The notes under the pieces: generated by a model
The model's database searches: none
What the model was told of the DNA's origin: nothing
What the model saw: only the letters and a program-made list of their open reading frames with translations
NCBI GenBank assembly: GCA_030267965.1
Contig: BRYA01000471.1
Location: 1-52,461 of the forward strand
DNA from: Triparma columacea
Lineage: Eukaryota > Sar > Bolidophyceae > Parmales > Triparmaceae
Length of the DNA stretch: 52,461 nt
Reading direction: 5' to 3'
In this document: positions 1-8,202 of the stretch, one piece after another
Position numbering within the stretch: position 1 is the first letter of the stretch
Layout of the letters: every line of letters starts with the position of its first letter
Program-made: the position numbers and the translations under genes

Positions 1-62
1 ACGTCTTACGATATTGCGTCCCCCTTTCCCTCTCTCCCCTTCCCCCTTCCCCTCCCCTCCCC

Positions 63-1415
63 TTAACTCTTAAAAGCAACTCCCCTTGACTCTGCTTGCT
101 CCGCGCGTCTCACCTTTTTTCTATCTTCTTTCTCTCGTGTGGGTATATTTTTCTTCCCCTTCTTTCCTTCCGTATTTTTCTTCTCCTTCTTTTTCCCCTT
201 TGAATTCTTCGGTGCTAATCCCTCCATCTCATACTCCATCGATGCCTTCTTCCCACCTTCCCTTTCCGAGATCTTATCCTGTATCTCCACAACCTCCTCA
301 ACTTCCTCATCCTCTTCAATCTCCTCCTCCCTTTCCCAGCTCTCGTCTTTCATAGCCTCAACCCCTAGCCATCTAACAAACTCGCTCTGCCAATGGAACC
401 TCGCCGCACTCGGGCACACCACCAGCACCGGCCAGTCCTCCGTGTACTTGCTCATAACCGCGATGCTCTGTAGTGTTTTACCTAGACCCATCTCATCGGC
501 TATAAAGGCAACACCACCTTTGTTCGAACTGAATCTTACGGAGGAACGTTGGAATGGTGCCATGGATTTAGAGATAAGTCTAGGTACCCCAAGTGCGACC
601 AGATCTCCGCAACTTGGGTGTCCCTTGTTGTCTTGTGCGTTCAGTCTAATCGCCTCCATCCTAGCTAACAACTTAGGTTGTATGGGTTTAACCGAAAGCT
701 CAACTACACCCTTATTAGGGTGCGTCCTAAGGTAATCCATAACAGAATCGTGTATGGGTATTGGGAACTCCCATCTATCCTCCTTACTATCAAGCTTCGG
801 CCTCGGGTACCCCTTCCCTGCCGCGAGCTGTCGGAAGACTTTCTGTAGTGGTGTGTGTGATTTAACACCGTGTGATAGTAGTGCCTGATCGAATAGGTTG
901 AAGCCACCGTTCGTGTTGAAGGACTGTAGTGTTGGGTCGTAGCTACGCTTTATCTTCAGCCAGAATAGCTTCGGGGTCTTAACCCCGGTCTCAACGTCGA
1001 GGCTGCCGTAGAAGATAGGTTGTTGAGGTGTCGCGTAGGACTGCTGGGCCGGGTACTGGGAGTACTGGCTGGTGTACGCCGACTGCTGTTGGTAAGGCTG
1101 CGGGACCGCGAAACTGCGCTGCTGGAACTGCTGCGTCCGCTGCTGCTGCTGCTGCCGCTGGTTTGGTTGCTGGTACATTGTTTGCTGGTACAACCATTCG
1201 GTCTCCGCCTGGATTCGCGCTGAAAGAACTGATCCCCTGTTCGAGCTTTGGGGCGGTAAAATCGGTGTGGGTTTGGGTGCTCCCTGCTGAGGTTGGAACA
1301 TGTTGCTACGAGCGGCTCCTCCGCCTAGGGTACCGCCCATGAAGGCGGGATGCTGGTTGACGCGACGCATCTCGTCGTATGAACCTGCGGTGCGGTTCAT
1401 CATCTGAAGGTCCAT
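63..1415 (-). CDS. SMARCAL1/HARP-like SNF2 annealing helicase, N-terminal part (3' end outside or spliced away)
   Basis: The first ~140 residues are Gln/Pro-rich and disordered. Residues ~150-250 resemble a HARP-type domain, the fork-DNA binding module of SMARCAL1 (note the R-W-x-F-P-I-P stretch near 214-220). A SNF2 ATPase core follows: Q-motif-like PFQRSSVRF at ~287, Walker A/motif I DEMGLGKT at 307-314 and motif Ia VVCPSAARF at ~332-340. Homology ends near residue 350 at RWL. The rest to the stop at 63 is Glu/Lys-rich low complexity, either a lineage insertion or read-through into an intron. The helicase C-terminal lobe is absent, so the remaining exons should lie left of the window. Known family role: ATP-driven reannealing of RPA-coated DNA at stalled forks, in the nucleus. 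ZRANB3-type SNF2 proteins are the alternative. Confidence 0.75.
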   Translation of the reverse strand: MDLQMMNRTAGSYDEMRRVNQHPAFMGGTLGGGAARSNMFQPQQGAPKPTPILPPQSSNRGSVLSARIQAETEWLYQQTMYQQPNQRQQQQQRTQQFQQRSFAVPQPYQQQSAYTSQYSQYPAQQSYATPQQPIFYGSLDVETGVKTPKLFWLKIKRSYDPTLQSFNTNGGFNLFDQALLSHGVKSHTPLQKVFRQLAAGKGYPRPKLDSKEDRWEFPIPIHDSVMDYLRTHPNKGVVELSVKPIQPKLLARMEAIRLNAQDNKGHPSCGDLVALGVPRLISKSMAPFQRSSVRFSSNKGGVAFIADEMGLGKTLQSIAVMSKYTEDWPVLVVCPSAARFHWQSEFVRWLGVEAMKDESWEREEEIEEDEEVEEVVEIQDKISEREGGKKASMEYEMEGLAPKNSKGKKKEKKNTEGKKGKKNIPTREKEDRKKVRRAEQAESRGVAFKS

Positions 1416-1526
1416 CTTCTTCTCGAGATCTTAGAAACGAGGGAATGAGGGATGGGGGATGGGGGAGTTAGGGGAGAAGGTTGCGAATCTGATGACAGGT
1501 ATTCTTCTACGTAGGCGACAAAGCCG

Positions 1527-1908
1527 TTATCTCTCTCTCTCTCTCTCTCTCTTATCGCTGTCTCCCTTTAACTCACCTTGCTGTGCCTGTTTCTGTTTTC
1601 TCGACTGATCCCAAACCGCGTATATCGACTTCCAATGCTGGTGCGCTCTGTCCAAATCAACCTTTGCGATCTTCGCGTTCCTGGTGTCCCCAGCTTCCAC
1701 GTAGGCGGTGTGGGTGCGCTTTAGGGACGACACCTTCTTCTGAAAGTAACTCTTCACACTCTGCATTTTTGGAGCGTCGATGGCACTGAAGTATTTGGCC
1801 GCCTCCTCACCAGATTTAAAGTCTGGGAATGGTTTCGGAGGTACTGCTGCTGAGTTTGAGAGTTGCATCGATCTTGGGTTATTGTGCTGCTGTTGTTGTA
1901 GTTGTTGA

Positions 1909-1950
<42 letters not shown>

Positions 1951-2252
1951 AGTTGTTGTAGTTGTTCATGTTGTTGTTGTAGTTGTTGGTATTGGAATCT
2001 TTGTTCTTGTGCTGGTGTTAGAATTCTCTGTTGTTGTTGCTGTTGTTGTTGTTGTTGTTGTCTGATTGCTTGTTGTGTTTGTTGTTGTTGCGGTGTTTGT
2101 TCATCTCTTGGTGCATAACCAGCCGCATATCCAGGAGGGAATCTTGGTTGAGGTGGTAGATTAGATGGTTGATTGGACGGTGGATTGGGTGGTCGCACGT
2201 GATTAGATGGTGTATTGGCTAAGAGATTGTGAGTGAGATTGAGATTGTTCAT
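1527..2252 (-). CDS. Polyglutamine-rich protein of unknown function
   Basis: A single-exon reading frame of 241 residues. Residues ~1-50 are Asn/Pro-rich. Residues ~55-125 are almost entirely Gln, encoded by CAA-type repeats, and would form a disordered or coiled-coil tract. Residues ~135-215 are a charged, helix-prone region with normal amino-acid composition, which supports real coding. The last residues are an Arg-Glu alternation encoded by a CT/GA microsatellite, so the true C-terminus may vary in length or be spliced. It lies head-to-tail with the helicase gene on the same strand, ~110 bases away. I do not recognise a family; polyQ proteins of this kind are often transcription or RNA-binding cofactors, which is only a guess here. 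Confidence 0.55.
1905..2062. repeat. Trinucleotide (TTG/CAA)n repeats coding polyglutamine
   Basis: Two dense TTG runs (about 1905-1966 and 2029-2062 on the plus strand) are separated by interrupted repeat. They encode the Gln tracts of the minus-strand gene. Length is expected to vary among strains. Confidence 0.9.
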
Positions 2253-2629
2253 GTTGTCTTTAATGTGTCTTTAGTGTATATATAGACGTATGATATGTCT
2301 TAATATGTATCTTTATGTGTATATCTCTACACACAATACACACAAATACACACAAACGTAGTATATAATGAGAAATGTCTTACTAATTCAGTCAGAGGCG
2401 GTGGAGGGAGGAATGAGGAATGGGAATTGTATGGGATATGTGGGATGCAGTCTTCTAATCAATGCCTGATACACTTCAAACTAACTCCTATAGTGTTTAA
2501 GCTACTCCTATTTGCTATAGATACAAACTGTTGATATTTATTTGCCTTAATAATTCCCTCTCCTTCCAACAAACACACGCGCCCTGAAATCTACCTTTGG
2601 TCTGACAAATCCAACAGCTTTATTAGGTA
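2253..2629. other. Intergenic region without a gene
   Basis: This stretch is AT-rich with TATA-like alternations near 2275-2350 (tatatagacg, tatatctc). It is probably the 5' flank of the minus-strand polyQ gene. No open frame or RNA gene is evident to me. Confidence 0.5.
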
Positions 2630-3064
2630 CGACGACCAACAATTACTATGGCTTTCAACATCTTGTACTTTGTCCTATCGATGTTTTTTTATCTCCTATT
2701 CACTTCAACTTCAAAATATTTCTCCTCTTCCCACAATCACGGTCGCTAAGGTATTCATTGGGTTTGGATTATTCGTCTCATAGACGAGATAATGCTACTT
2801 TTGGCCATATTTCCGATATTGTTAGTTTCATATTGGGGTTGCTATCGGGCAGATAACAGCCATTGACGCCGTAATGATGCATCCTTGAGGGTCTCACAAT
2901 CCCTCTCCGTTGTTCTTACTCCATCACACCACACTAACCCTCCTGAGCCCGTCAATAATGTATTAATTCGCAGATAATCAGTATTAAATAGTTTAGGCTT
3001 TCAACTGTTACCGAAAAGACGGGTGAAAAGATCCTTACAACCCCTGGACTCTCCCCTTCCCTAA
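2630..3064 (+). promoter_or_regulatory. LRR_5 cassette 5' module, type A (copy 1)
   Basis: It is conserved with 4813-5283 and 32268-32718, each ending at an LRR_5 gene. Shared marks in order are cctattcac, a CGTCT-CAT-AGACG hairpin at 2774-2786 followed by gagataatgctac, ctatcgggcagat, the block ccttgagggtctcacaat at 2883-2900, ccacactaaccctcctga, and ccccttccc just before the start codon. Conservation outside coding sequence suggests promoter and 5' UTR, or a recently duplicated cassette flank. Confidence 0.65.
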
Positions 3065-4663
3065 ATGACCAAATCAGCAGTATACTATGGCACAGATGAG
3101 ACAGGGAGCTTCAAAGACGATCGTGAGCTCACAGAGGTAACTTTCGTAGAAGGAGTGACGTCGATTGCCGATGAAACCTTCTGCGGATGCTCCTCCCTTG
3201 CAGCCATCACAATCCCAGACGGAGTGACGACAATTGGCGAGGGCGCCTTCTTGTTCTGCTCCTCATTCACGGCCATCACCATCCCAGACGGAGTGATGAT
3301 AATTGGGCAAAGCGCATTCGGGGGATGCTCCTCCCTCATGGCCATCAGCATCCCGGACGGAGTAACGAAGATTTGCAATCGCACCTTCTCTGGATGCTCC
3401 TCCCTCACGGCCATCACAATCCCGGACGGAGTGACTTCGATTGGCACTTGGGCCTTCCAAGGATGCTCCTCCCTCACGGCCATCACCATCCCGGATGGAG
3501 TGACAACGATTGGCGATTTTGCCTTCGCTCTATGCTCCTCCCTCACGGCCATCACCATCCCAGACGGAGTGACGATGATTAGCCGTGAAGCCTTCCAAGG
3601 ATGCTCCTCCCTCACGGCCATCACCATCCCGGACGGAGTGACAACGATTGGCGAACGCGCCTTCCAAGGATGCTCCGCCCTCACGGCCGTCACCATTCCG
3701 GACGGAGTGACGAGGATTGATCATGACGCCTTCTTGGAATGCTACTCCCTCACGGCCATCAAAATTCCTGACGGAGTGACAATGATTGGCAGTAACGCCT
3801 TCTCGGAATGCACCTCCCTCGCAGCCATCACAATCCCGGACGGAGTGACCATGATTTGCGATTTCGCTTTCTCGGGATGTCTCTCCCTCACAGCCATCAC
3901 AATCCCAAACAGAGTGACAATGATTTGCCAATTCGCCTTCCAGGAATGCTCCTCCCTCATGGCCATAGCAATCCCAAACGGAGTGACGAAGATTTGCAAT
4001 GACGCTTTTCACGGATGCTCCTCCCTCACGGACATCACAATCCCGGACGGAGTGAAGATGATTGGCGATTTTGCCTTCGCTGTATGCTCCTCCCTCACGG
4101 CCATCACCATCCCGGACTCAGTTACAACAATTGGCAATAACGCCTTCCACGGATGCTCCTCTCTCACGGCCGTCACAATCCCGGACGGAGTGACGATAAT
4201 TGACAAATATGCCTTCAAGTCATGCTCCTCCCTCACGGCCATCACCATCCCAGATGGAGTGACAATGATTGACAATGAAGCCTTCAACGGATGCTCCTCC
4301 CTCACGGCCATCACCATCCCGGACTCAGTGACGAGTATTGGCGAATGCGCCTTCAGAGGTTGCGTAGCCCTGACGAAGCTCATTCTATCTCCTGCTGTTT
4401 CTATCAAACCAAACTCTTTCGCGGACTGCACTGCCTTGATTGCAGCCGCTGCTGATAAAAATATGCCGACTGTCAAGGACCTCCTACATTACAGGTGGCA
4501 CCGCATCCCCGCTGTGATGGAACGCGTCACCGTTCTACTGTGCATCAAGAGAACCTGGGAACACGGAGAGAATCACACCAGTGAAGCCAACGCGCTAAGG
4601 GTAACTCCGGCACGTGAGAAGATACCGAAAGTTTTGTGGAGAGTAATTCTGGAGTTTCTGTAA
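3065..4663 (+). CDS. BspA-type leucine-rich repeat protein (LRR_5 family), copy 1
   Basis: 532 residues in one exon. After the short N-terminus come about 18 near-identical 23-residue repeats (69 bases) of the form LTAITIPDGVTTIG-xxAFxGCSS, the LRR_5 (BspA-like) signature with its conserved Phe and Cys. A non-repeat C-terminal module (~residues 460-532) has a YRWHR motif, a short hydrophobic helix and the ending PKVLWRVILEFL. There is no signal peptide or membrane segment, so the protein is probably intracellular. Such repeats form right-handed solenoids used for protein binding; the partner is unknown. It is the longest of the six copies. The last 213 bases and two inner repeats nearly match copy 2. 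Upstream is a type A module, downstream a 3' module. Confidence 0.9.
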   Translation: MTKSAVYYGTDETGSFKDDRELTEVTFVEGVTSIADETFCGCSSLAAITIPDGVTTIGEGAFLFCSSFTAITIPDGVMIIGQSAFGGCSSLMAISIPDGVTKICNRTFSGCSSLTAITIPDGVTSIGTWAFQGCSSLTAITIPDGVTTIGDFAFALCSSLTAITIPDGVTMISREAFQGCSSLTAITIPDGVTTIGERAFQGCSALTAVTIPDGVTRIDHDAFLECYSLTAIKIPDGVTMIGSNAFSECTSLAAITIPDGVTMICDFAFSGCLSLTAITIPNRVTMICQFAFQECSSLMAIAIPNGVTKICNDAFHGCSSLTDITIPDGVKMIGDFAFAVCSSLTAITIPDSVTTIGNNAFHGCSSLTAVTIPDGVTIIDKYAFKSCSSLTAITIPDGVTMIDNEAFNGCSSLTAITIPDSVTSIGECAFRGCVALTKLILSPAVSIKPNSFADCTALIAAAADKNMPTVKDLLHYRWHRIPAVMERVTVLLCIKRTWEHGENHTSEANALRVTPAREKIPKVLWRVILEFL

Positions 4664-4735
4664 CTGAGTGAAACAATTGGATCATAATACTAGATGATTA
4701 TACTTACATGTTCAATCAATCGTTCAATTATTTTT
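4664..4735 (+). repeat. LRR_5 cassette 3' module (copy 1)
   Basis: It contains gtgaaacaattggatcat, aatactagatga and ttcaatcaatcgttcaatt, shared with 32095-32180, partly with 17003-17115 and 44218-44315, and in short form with 6399-6430. Probably the 3' UTR or end of a duplicated unit. Confidence 0.6.
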
Positions 4736-4812
4736 TTGTCTGAGTGTCTGAGTCCGTGGTCCGGGAACCCAATCTGTTGTTTTGGCAAAGAAAATCTTAT
4801 AGAAAAAAAGGT

Positions 4813-5283
4813 AAGGCGGGACAACAATGACAATAATAACCCTTGAAAGGCTTTCACCAGTTGTTATTTGTCCTATCGTTTATTTAAGTTTCCTATTCAC
4901 GTCAAGGAACCAAGTTATTTCCCCTTCAATCGAGGTCGAGTATACTGGGTTTTCCCCCCGTCTTATTACCGTCTTAGACGAGATAATACTACTTTCGGTC
5001 CAATTTCCGATACTGATAGTATCATATTGGGGTTGCTATCGGGCAGAGAACCGCCGTTGACGCCGCAATGACGCATTCCTTGAGGGTCTCACAATTCCTC
5101 TCCCTTGTTCTTCATCCATCACATCCCTTGCTCTTCGTCAATCACACCACACTAACCCTCTTGATCCTGTCAATAATGTAGGAATTCGCAGATCAGTAAC
5201 AAATAGCTTTGGGCTTTCAACTGTTACAAAAAATACGGTTGTAAAGATCCTCTCCAACACCTTAGATCTCTCCCCTTCCCAAA
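4813..5283 (+). promoter_or_regulatory. LRR_5 cassette 5' module, type A (copy 2)
   Basis: It aligns with 2630-3064 and best with 32268-32718: both start aaggcgggacaacaatgaca. The hairpin is CGTCT-T-AGACG at 4970-4980, followed by gagataatactactttcgg, ttgaggg-tctcacaat near 5080 and ccccttccc before the ATG at 5284. Confidence 0.65.
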
Positions 5284-6399
5284 ATGACCAAAACAGCAGT
5301 ATACACAGGCACAGACGAGACAGAGAGCTTCAGATACGATACAGAACTCACAGAAGTGACTTTTGCACAAGGAGTGACTACAATTGGCAAAGAGGCCTTC
5401 TACGAATGCTCCTCCCTCACGGCCATCACCATCCCGGACTCAGTGACAACGATTGGCGAATGCGCCTTCTACGGATGCTCCTCCCTCACAGCCATCACCA
5501 TCCAAGATGGAGTGACGACAATTGGCTATGGCGCCTTCGCGGGATGCACCTCCCTCACGGCCATCAAACTTCCTGACAGAGTGACAATGATTGCCGGTCA
5601 CGCCTTCTCGGAATGCACCTCCCTCGCAGCCATCACAATCCCTGACAGAGTGACGATGATTTGCGATTTCGCTTTCTCGGAATGCTCCTCCCTCACGGCC
5701 ATCACAATCCCAGACGGAGTGACGAAGATTTGCAATGACGCTTTCCATGGATGCTCCTCCCTCACGGACATCACAATCCCGGACGGAGTGAAGATGATTG
5801 GCGATTTTGCCTTTGCAGTATGCTCCTCCCTCACGGCCATCACAATACCAGTCGGAGTGACGGCGATTGGCTATTGCGCCTTCTACGAATGCTCCTCCCT
5901 CACGGCCATCACAATCCCGGACGGAGTGACAACGATTGGCGAACGCACCTTCTACAACTGCTCCTCCCTCACGGCTATCACCATCCCTGACTCAGTGACG
6001 ACAATTGATGGGTACGCCTTCTCTGGATGCTCCTCCCTCACGGCTATCACCATCCCGGACTCAGTGACGAGGATTGACGAATGCGCCTTCGGAGGTTGCT
6101 CCTCCCTGACGAAACTTATTCTATCTCCTTCTGTTTCCATCGGTTATTTGTGCTTCTCAAACTGCACTGCCCTCATCACTGCCGCTGCTGATAAAAATAT
6201 GCCGACTGTCAAGGACCTCCTACATTACAGGTGGCACCGCATCCCCGCTGTGATGGAACGCGTCACCGTTCTACTGTGCATCAAGAGAACCTGGGAACAC
6301 GGGGAGAATCACACCAGTGAAGCCAACGCGCTAAGGGTAACTCCGGCACGTGAGAAGATACCGAAAGTTTTGTGGAGAGTAATTCTGGAGTATGTGTAA
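5284..6399 (+). CDS. BspA-type leucine-rich repeat protein (LRR_5 family), copy 2
   Basis: 371 residues, one exon, with about 12 repeats of 23 residues and the family C-terminal module ending PKVLWRVILEYV. The start at 5284 matches copy 1 (MTK-AVY-GTDET). Bases 6181-6393 differ from 4445-4657 at only one position that I can see, and 5719-5843 nearly equal 3982-4106. The pair is therefore either a recent tandem duplicate that changed repeat number or is under gene conversion. Its stop lies 49 bases from the convergent stop of the TMEM151-like gene. Cytosolic protein-binding solenoid by family; actual function unknown. Confidence 0.9.
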   Translation: MTKTAVYTGTDETESFRYDTELTEVTFAQGVTTIGKEAFYECSSLTAITIPDSVTTIGECAFYGCSSLTAITIQDGVTTIGYGAFAGCTSLTAIKLPDRVTMIAGHAFSECTSLAAITIPDRVTMICDFAFSECSSLTAITIPDGVTKICNDAFHGCSSLTDITIPDGVKMIGDFAFAVCSSLTAITIPVGVTAIGYCAFYECSSLTAITIPDGVTTIGERTFYNCSSLTAITIPDSVTTIDGYAFSGCSSLTAITIPDSVTRIDECAFGGCSSLTKLILSPSVSIGYLCFSNCTALITAAADKNMPTVKDLLHYRWHRIPAVMERVTVLLCIKRTWEHGENHTSEANALRVTPAREKIPKVLWRVILEYV

Positions 6400-6448
6400 C
6401 TCTTTGTTGTTCAATCAATCGTTCAATTCTTCTTATAAATTTTTAATT

Positions 6449-7672
6449 CTAATATTCGCCCCCCTCAATATCGACGCTAACAGCCTCCACCAAGACAGCA
6501 TTGCTGTTGGTTTGGGCTTGAATATCGGCCCAGTAAGTGTCGCTTTCGGCAACAGCGGTCGCGAGCGGCACGGCCACCGCAAAATGCTCTACTTCCACCA
6601 CTTCCGGCTGTGCATCGAGGAAGAGTTTCTTCTTGAAGAGCAACACTGCTCCCCCTGTGAGACGGTGGAAAAAAATGAAGTACGCTGTCGAAGCGAAGGG
6701 TATGAAGCTCAACAAGAAGAGACGAAAGTAGGAGCACCACGCTAGATCCTTCCTTTCTTTTGGGGTTTTGGGTTCCTTGCGCAGCAGCTGCTTTTCCTCA
6801 ATGCCTTCGAGATCAAAATGTTTCGTGAGATTTATGTGTTGGTCACGATGTTTGTTGTCGGAGATGATTTTGGCGCATAGACTCTCGAACTTTTCGCTTG
6901 AAGCCGCGTCACCGAATTCCTGTTCGACTCTCGACTCGACCCTGACGACCAAGAAGCCCTCGCTGTCCACACCATTAGAGCTGTAGTCAACGCAGCCTTC
7001 GTACAGCCAGTCTCGTGTCTCTCGATATGACGTTACCTTCACCGTTCGAGTTTTCCTGTGCTTGCCAGTTCCTGTTGTTTTCCTCTCGTAGTGGTAGCAA
7101 GCAACTGAGGCGCTTACTTTCATCTTATTCTTCCGCACTTTACTTATGTAGGCGTTGAGGGCGGAAGCATCCTTCGTGTTCGAAAGATACTTTGCAGTAT
7201 AGCTGCCGCATGATGCATGATAAACTATAAGAGCGTAAAAGAGAAAGAACAAGTAGATGTTTTGACCTGGGCTGCTCTCGTCATAAGGGTCGCATTCGTC
7301 ATCCCAGTTGTTGTATTTCTTGCACTCTTCGACTCCCATTTCACCACACAATGTGCATGTGGCTAAACCGTCACTTAGATTCGTTATTCCCAGAAATAAG
7401 AATACGAGGTGAAAGAATATATTCCAAGCGAGGTCGGTCGAACAGCAGCCCCCCCGCTTGGTAGCAACCCTTACATTTCGGATGCTCTCAATAAAGGCAG
7501 AGACAACTGGCGGTGCTTGTAGGGTAGAGGCTGTGCGCGATACTCGAAGCCTCTCGCTGTGGTTCGGGGTGTAGGAAGACGTATAAGTTTGACCGTGGTT
7601 CAGCTCGCTAGACCACGTCGTCATCCCGACTGGGTAGAAACTGGAAGTTGTGCCTGGGTTTTGAGCACTCAT
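6449..7672 (-). CDS. TMEM151-family-like transmembrane protein
   Basis: 407 residues, one exon. Hydrophobic segments lie at ~81-99, ~138-153 and ~320-337, with a Cys-rich loop (CTLC, CKKY, CDPY) between the first two. After the second segment comes a soluble domain with CYHYER (192-197), a Thr/Arg/Lys stretch, VTSYRETRDW and a GCVD motif. That order is the hallmark of the TMEM151 family, whose function is not established. The N-terminus is Ser/Thr-rich and has no signal peptide. The start at 7672 is the first ATG of the frame, and upstream lies a short tandem repeat. Confidence 0.65.
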   Translation of the reverse strand: MSAQNPGTTSSFYPVGMTTWSSELNHGQTYTSSYTPNHSERLRVSRTASTLQAPPVVSAFIESIRNVRVATKRGGCCSTDLAWNIFFHLVFLFLGITNLSDGLATCTLCGEMGVEECKKYNNWDDECDPYDESSPGQNIYLFFLFYALIVYHASCGSYTAKYLSNTKDASALNAYISKVRKNKMKVSASVACYHYERKTTGTGKHRKTRTVKVTSYRETRDWLYEGCVDYSSNGVDSEGFLVVRVESRVEQEFGDAASSEKFESLCAKIISDNKHRDQHINLTKHFDLEGIEEKQLLRKEPKTPKERKDLAWCSYFRLFLLSFIPFASTAYFIFFHRLTGGAVLLFKKKLFLDAQPEVVEVEHFAVAVPLATAVAESDTYWADIQAQTNSNAVLVEAVSVDIEGGEY

Positions 7673-7717
7673 CGCTGCTCCTTGGAGGTGGGCAGGAAAG
7701 GTGGGTTAGGTGCCGCA

Positions 7718-7845
7718 GTGGAAAGGGGGGTTGTGTGTTTTGTGTGTTTTGTGTGTGTTAGCTCCCGAAGCAGTTATGGGGCCGCTGGTGGAAAGGGGTT
7801 GTGTGTTTTGTGTGTTTTGTGTGTGTTAGCTCCCGAAGCAGTTAT
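7718..7845. repeat. Direct repeat of ~60 bases upstream of the TMEM151-like gene
   Basis: Copies at 7718-7777 and 7788-7845 share gtggaaagggg, TTGTGTG-type runs and gttagctcccgaagcagttat. They differ by two bases in the G run and sit in the 5' flank of the minus-strand gene. Origin by local duplication is likely. Confidence 0.85.
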
Positions 7846-8202
7846 ATATGCAAAGGGAGGGGGAGAGGAAGGGTGAAACGCTGAGGGAAGTCTTCAACAC
7901 CGGCCTGATGGCTGCTTTAGAGGAATATTTAGGACACAGAGGCAGTTCAGGATTCAGTTTTCTGCGACAATCTCTGGGAAATCTTTGCTTTGAATTGCTT
8001 TGAATTGTTTTGGTCCAAAGTTAGTGCAAGGGGTTGATTCTAGGTATTGCTAAGCCGTACATATTTCCATATGCAAAATAACATGCCACTAATTTTAAGG
8101 GGAGTTGAAAGTGAGTGAGATCTATAATCAGTCTCCCATCTCCTCCCCTCCTCCCAACCCCCCGTTCCGGACAAGCAGCAACCCTCCTCTCAATCCACGT
8201 CG
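7846..8202. other. Intergenic region between two minus-strand genes
   Basis: No convincing open frame. It should hold the promoter of the TMEM151-like gene (right part of its 5' flank) and the 3' UTR of the SHIPPO gene. Confidence 0.45.

Noticed and set aside
3140..4370. CRISPR-like regular repeats
   Set aside because: The 69-base period is coding (23-residue LRR_5 units) without unique spacers, in a eukaryotic genome.
3085..4476. Long antisense frames opposite the LRR_5 repeats, also at 5440-6140, 14671-15471, 16125-16592, 31015-31655 and 33201-33437
   Set aside because: They mirror the 69-base repeat and its codon bias; the same frames appear opposite every copy, with no start context or independent domain. 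Shadow frames.
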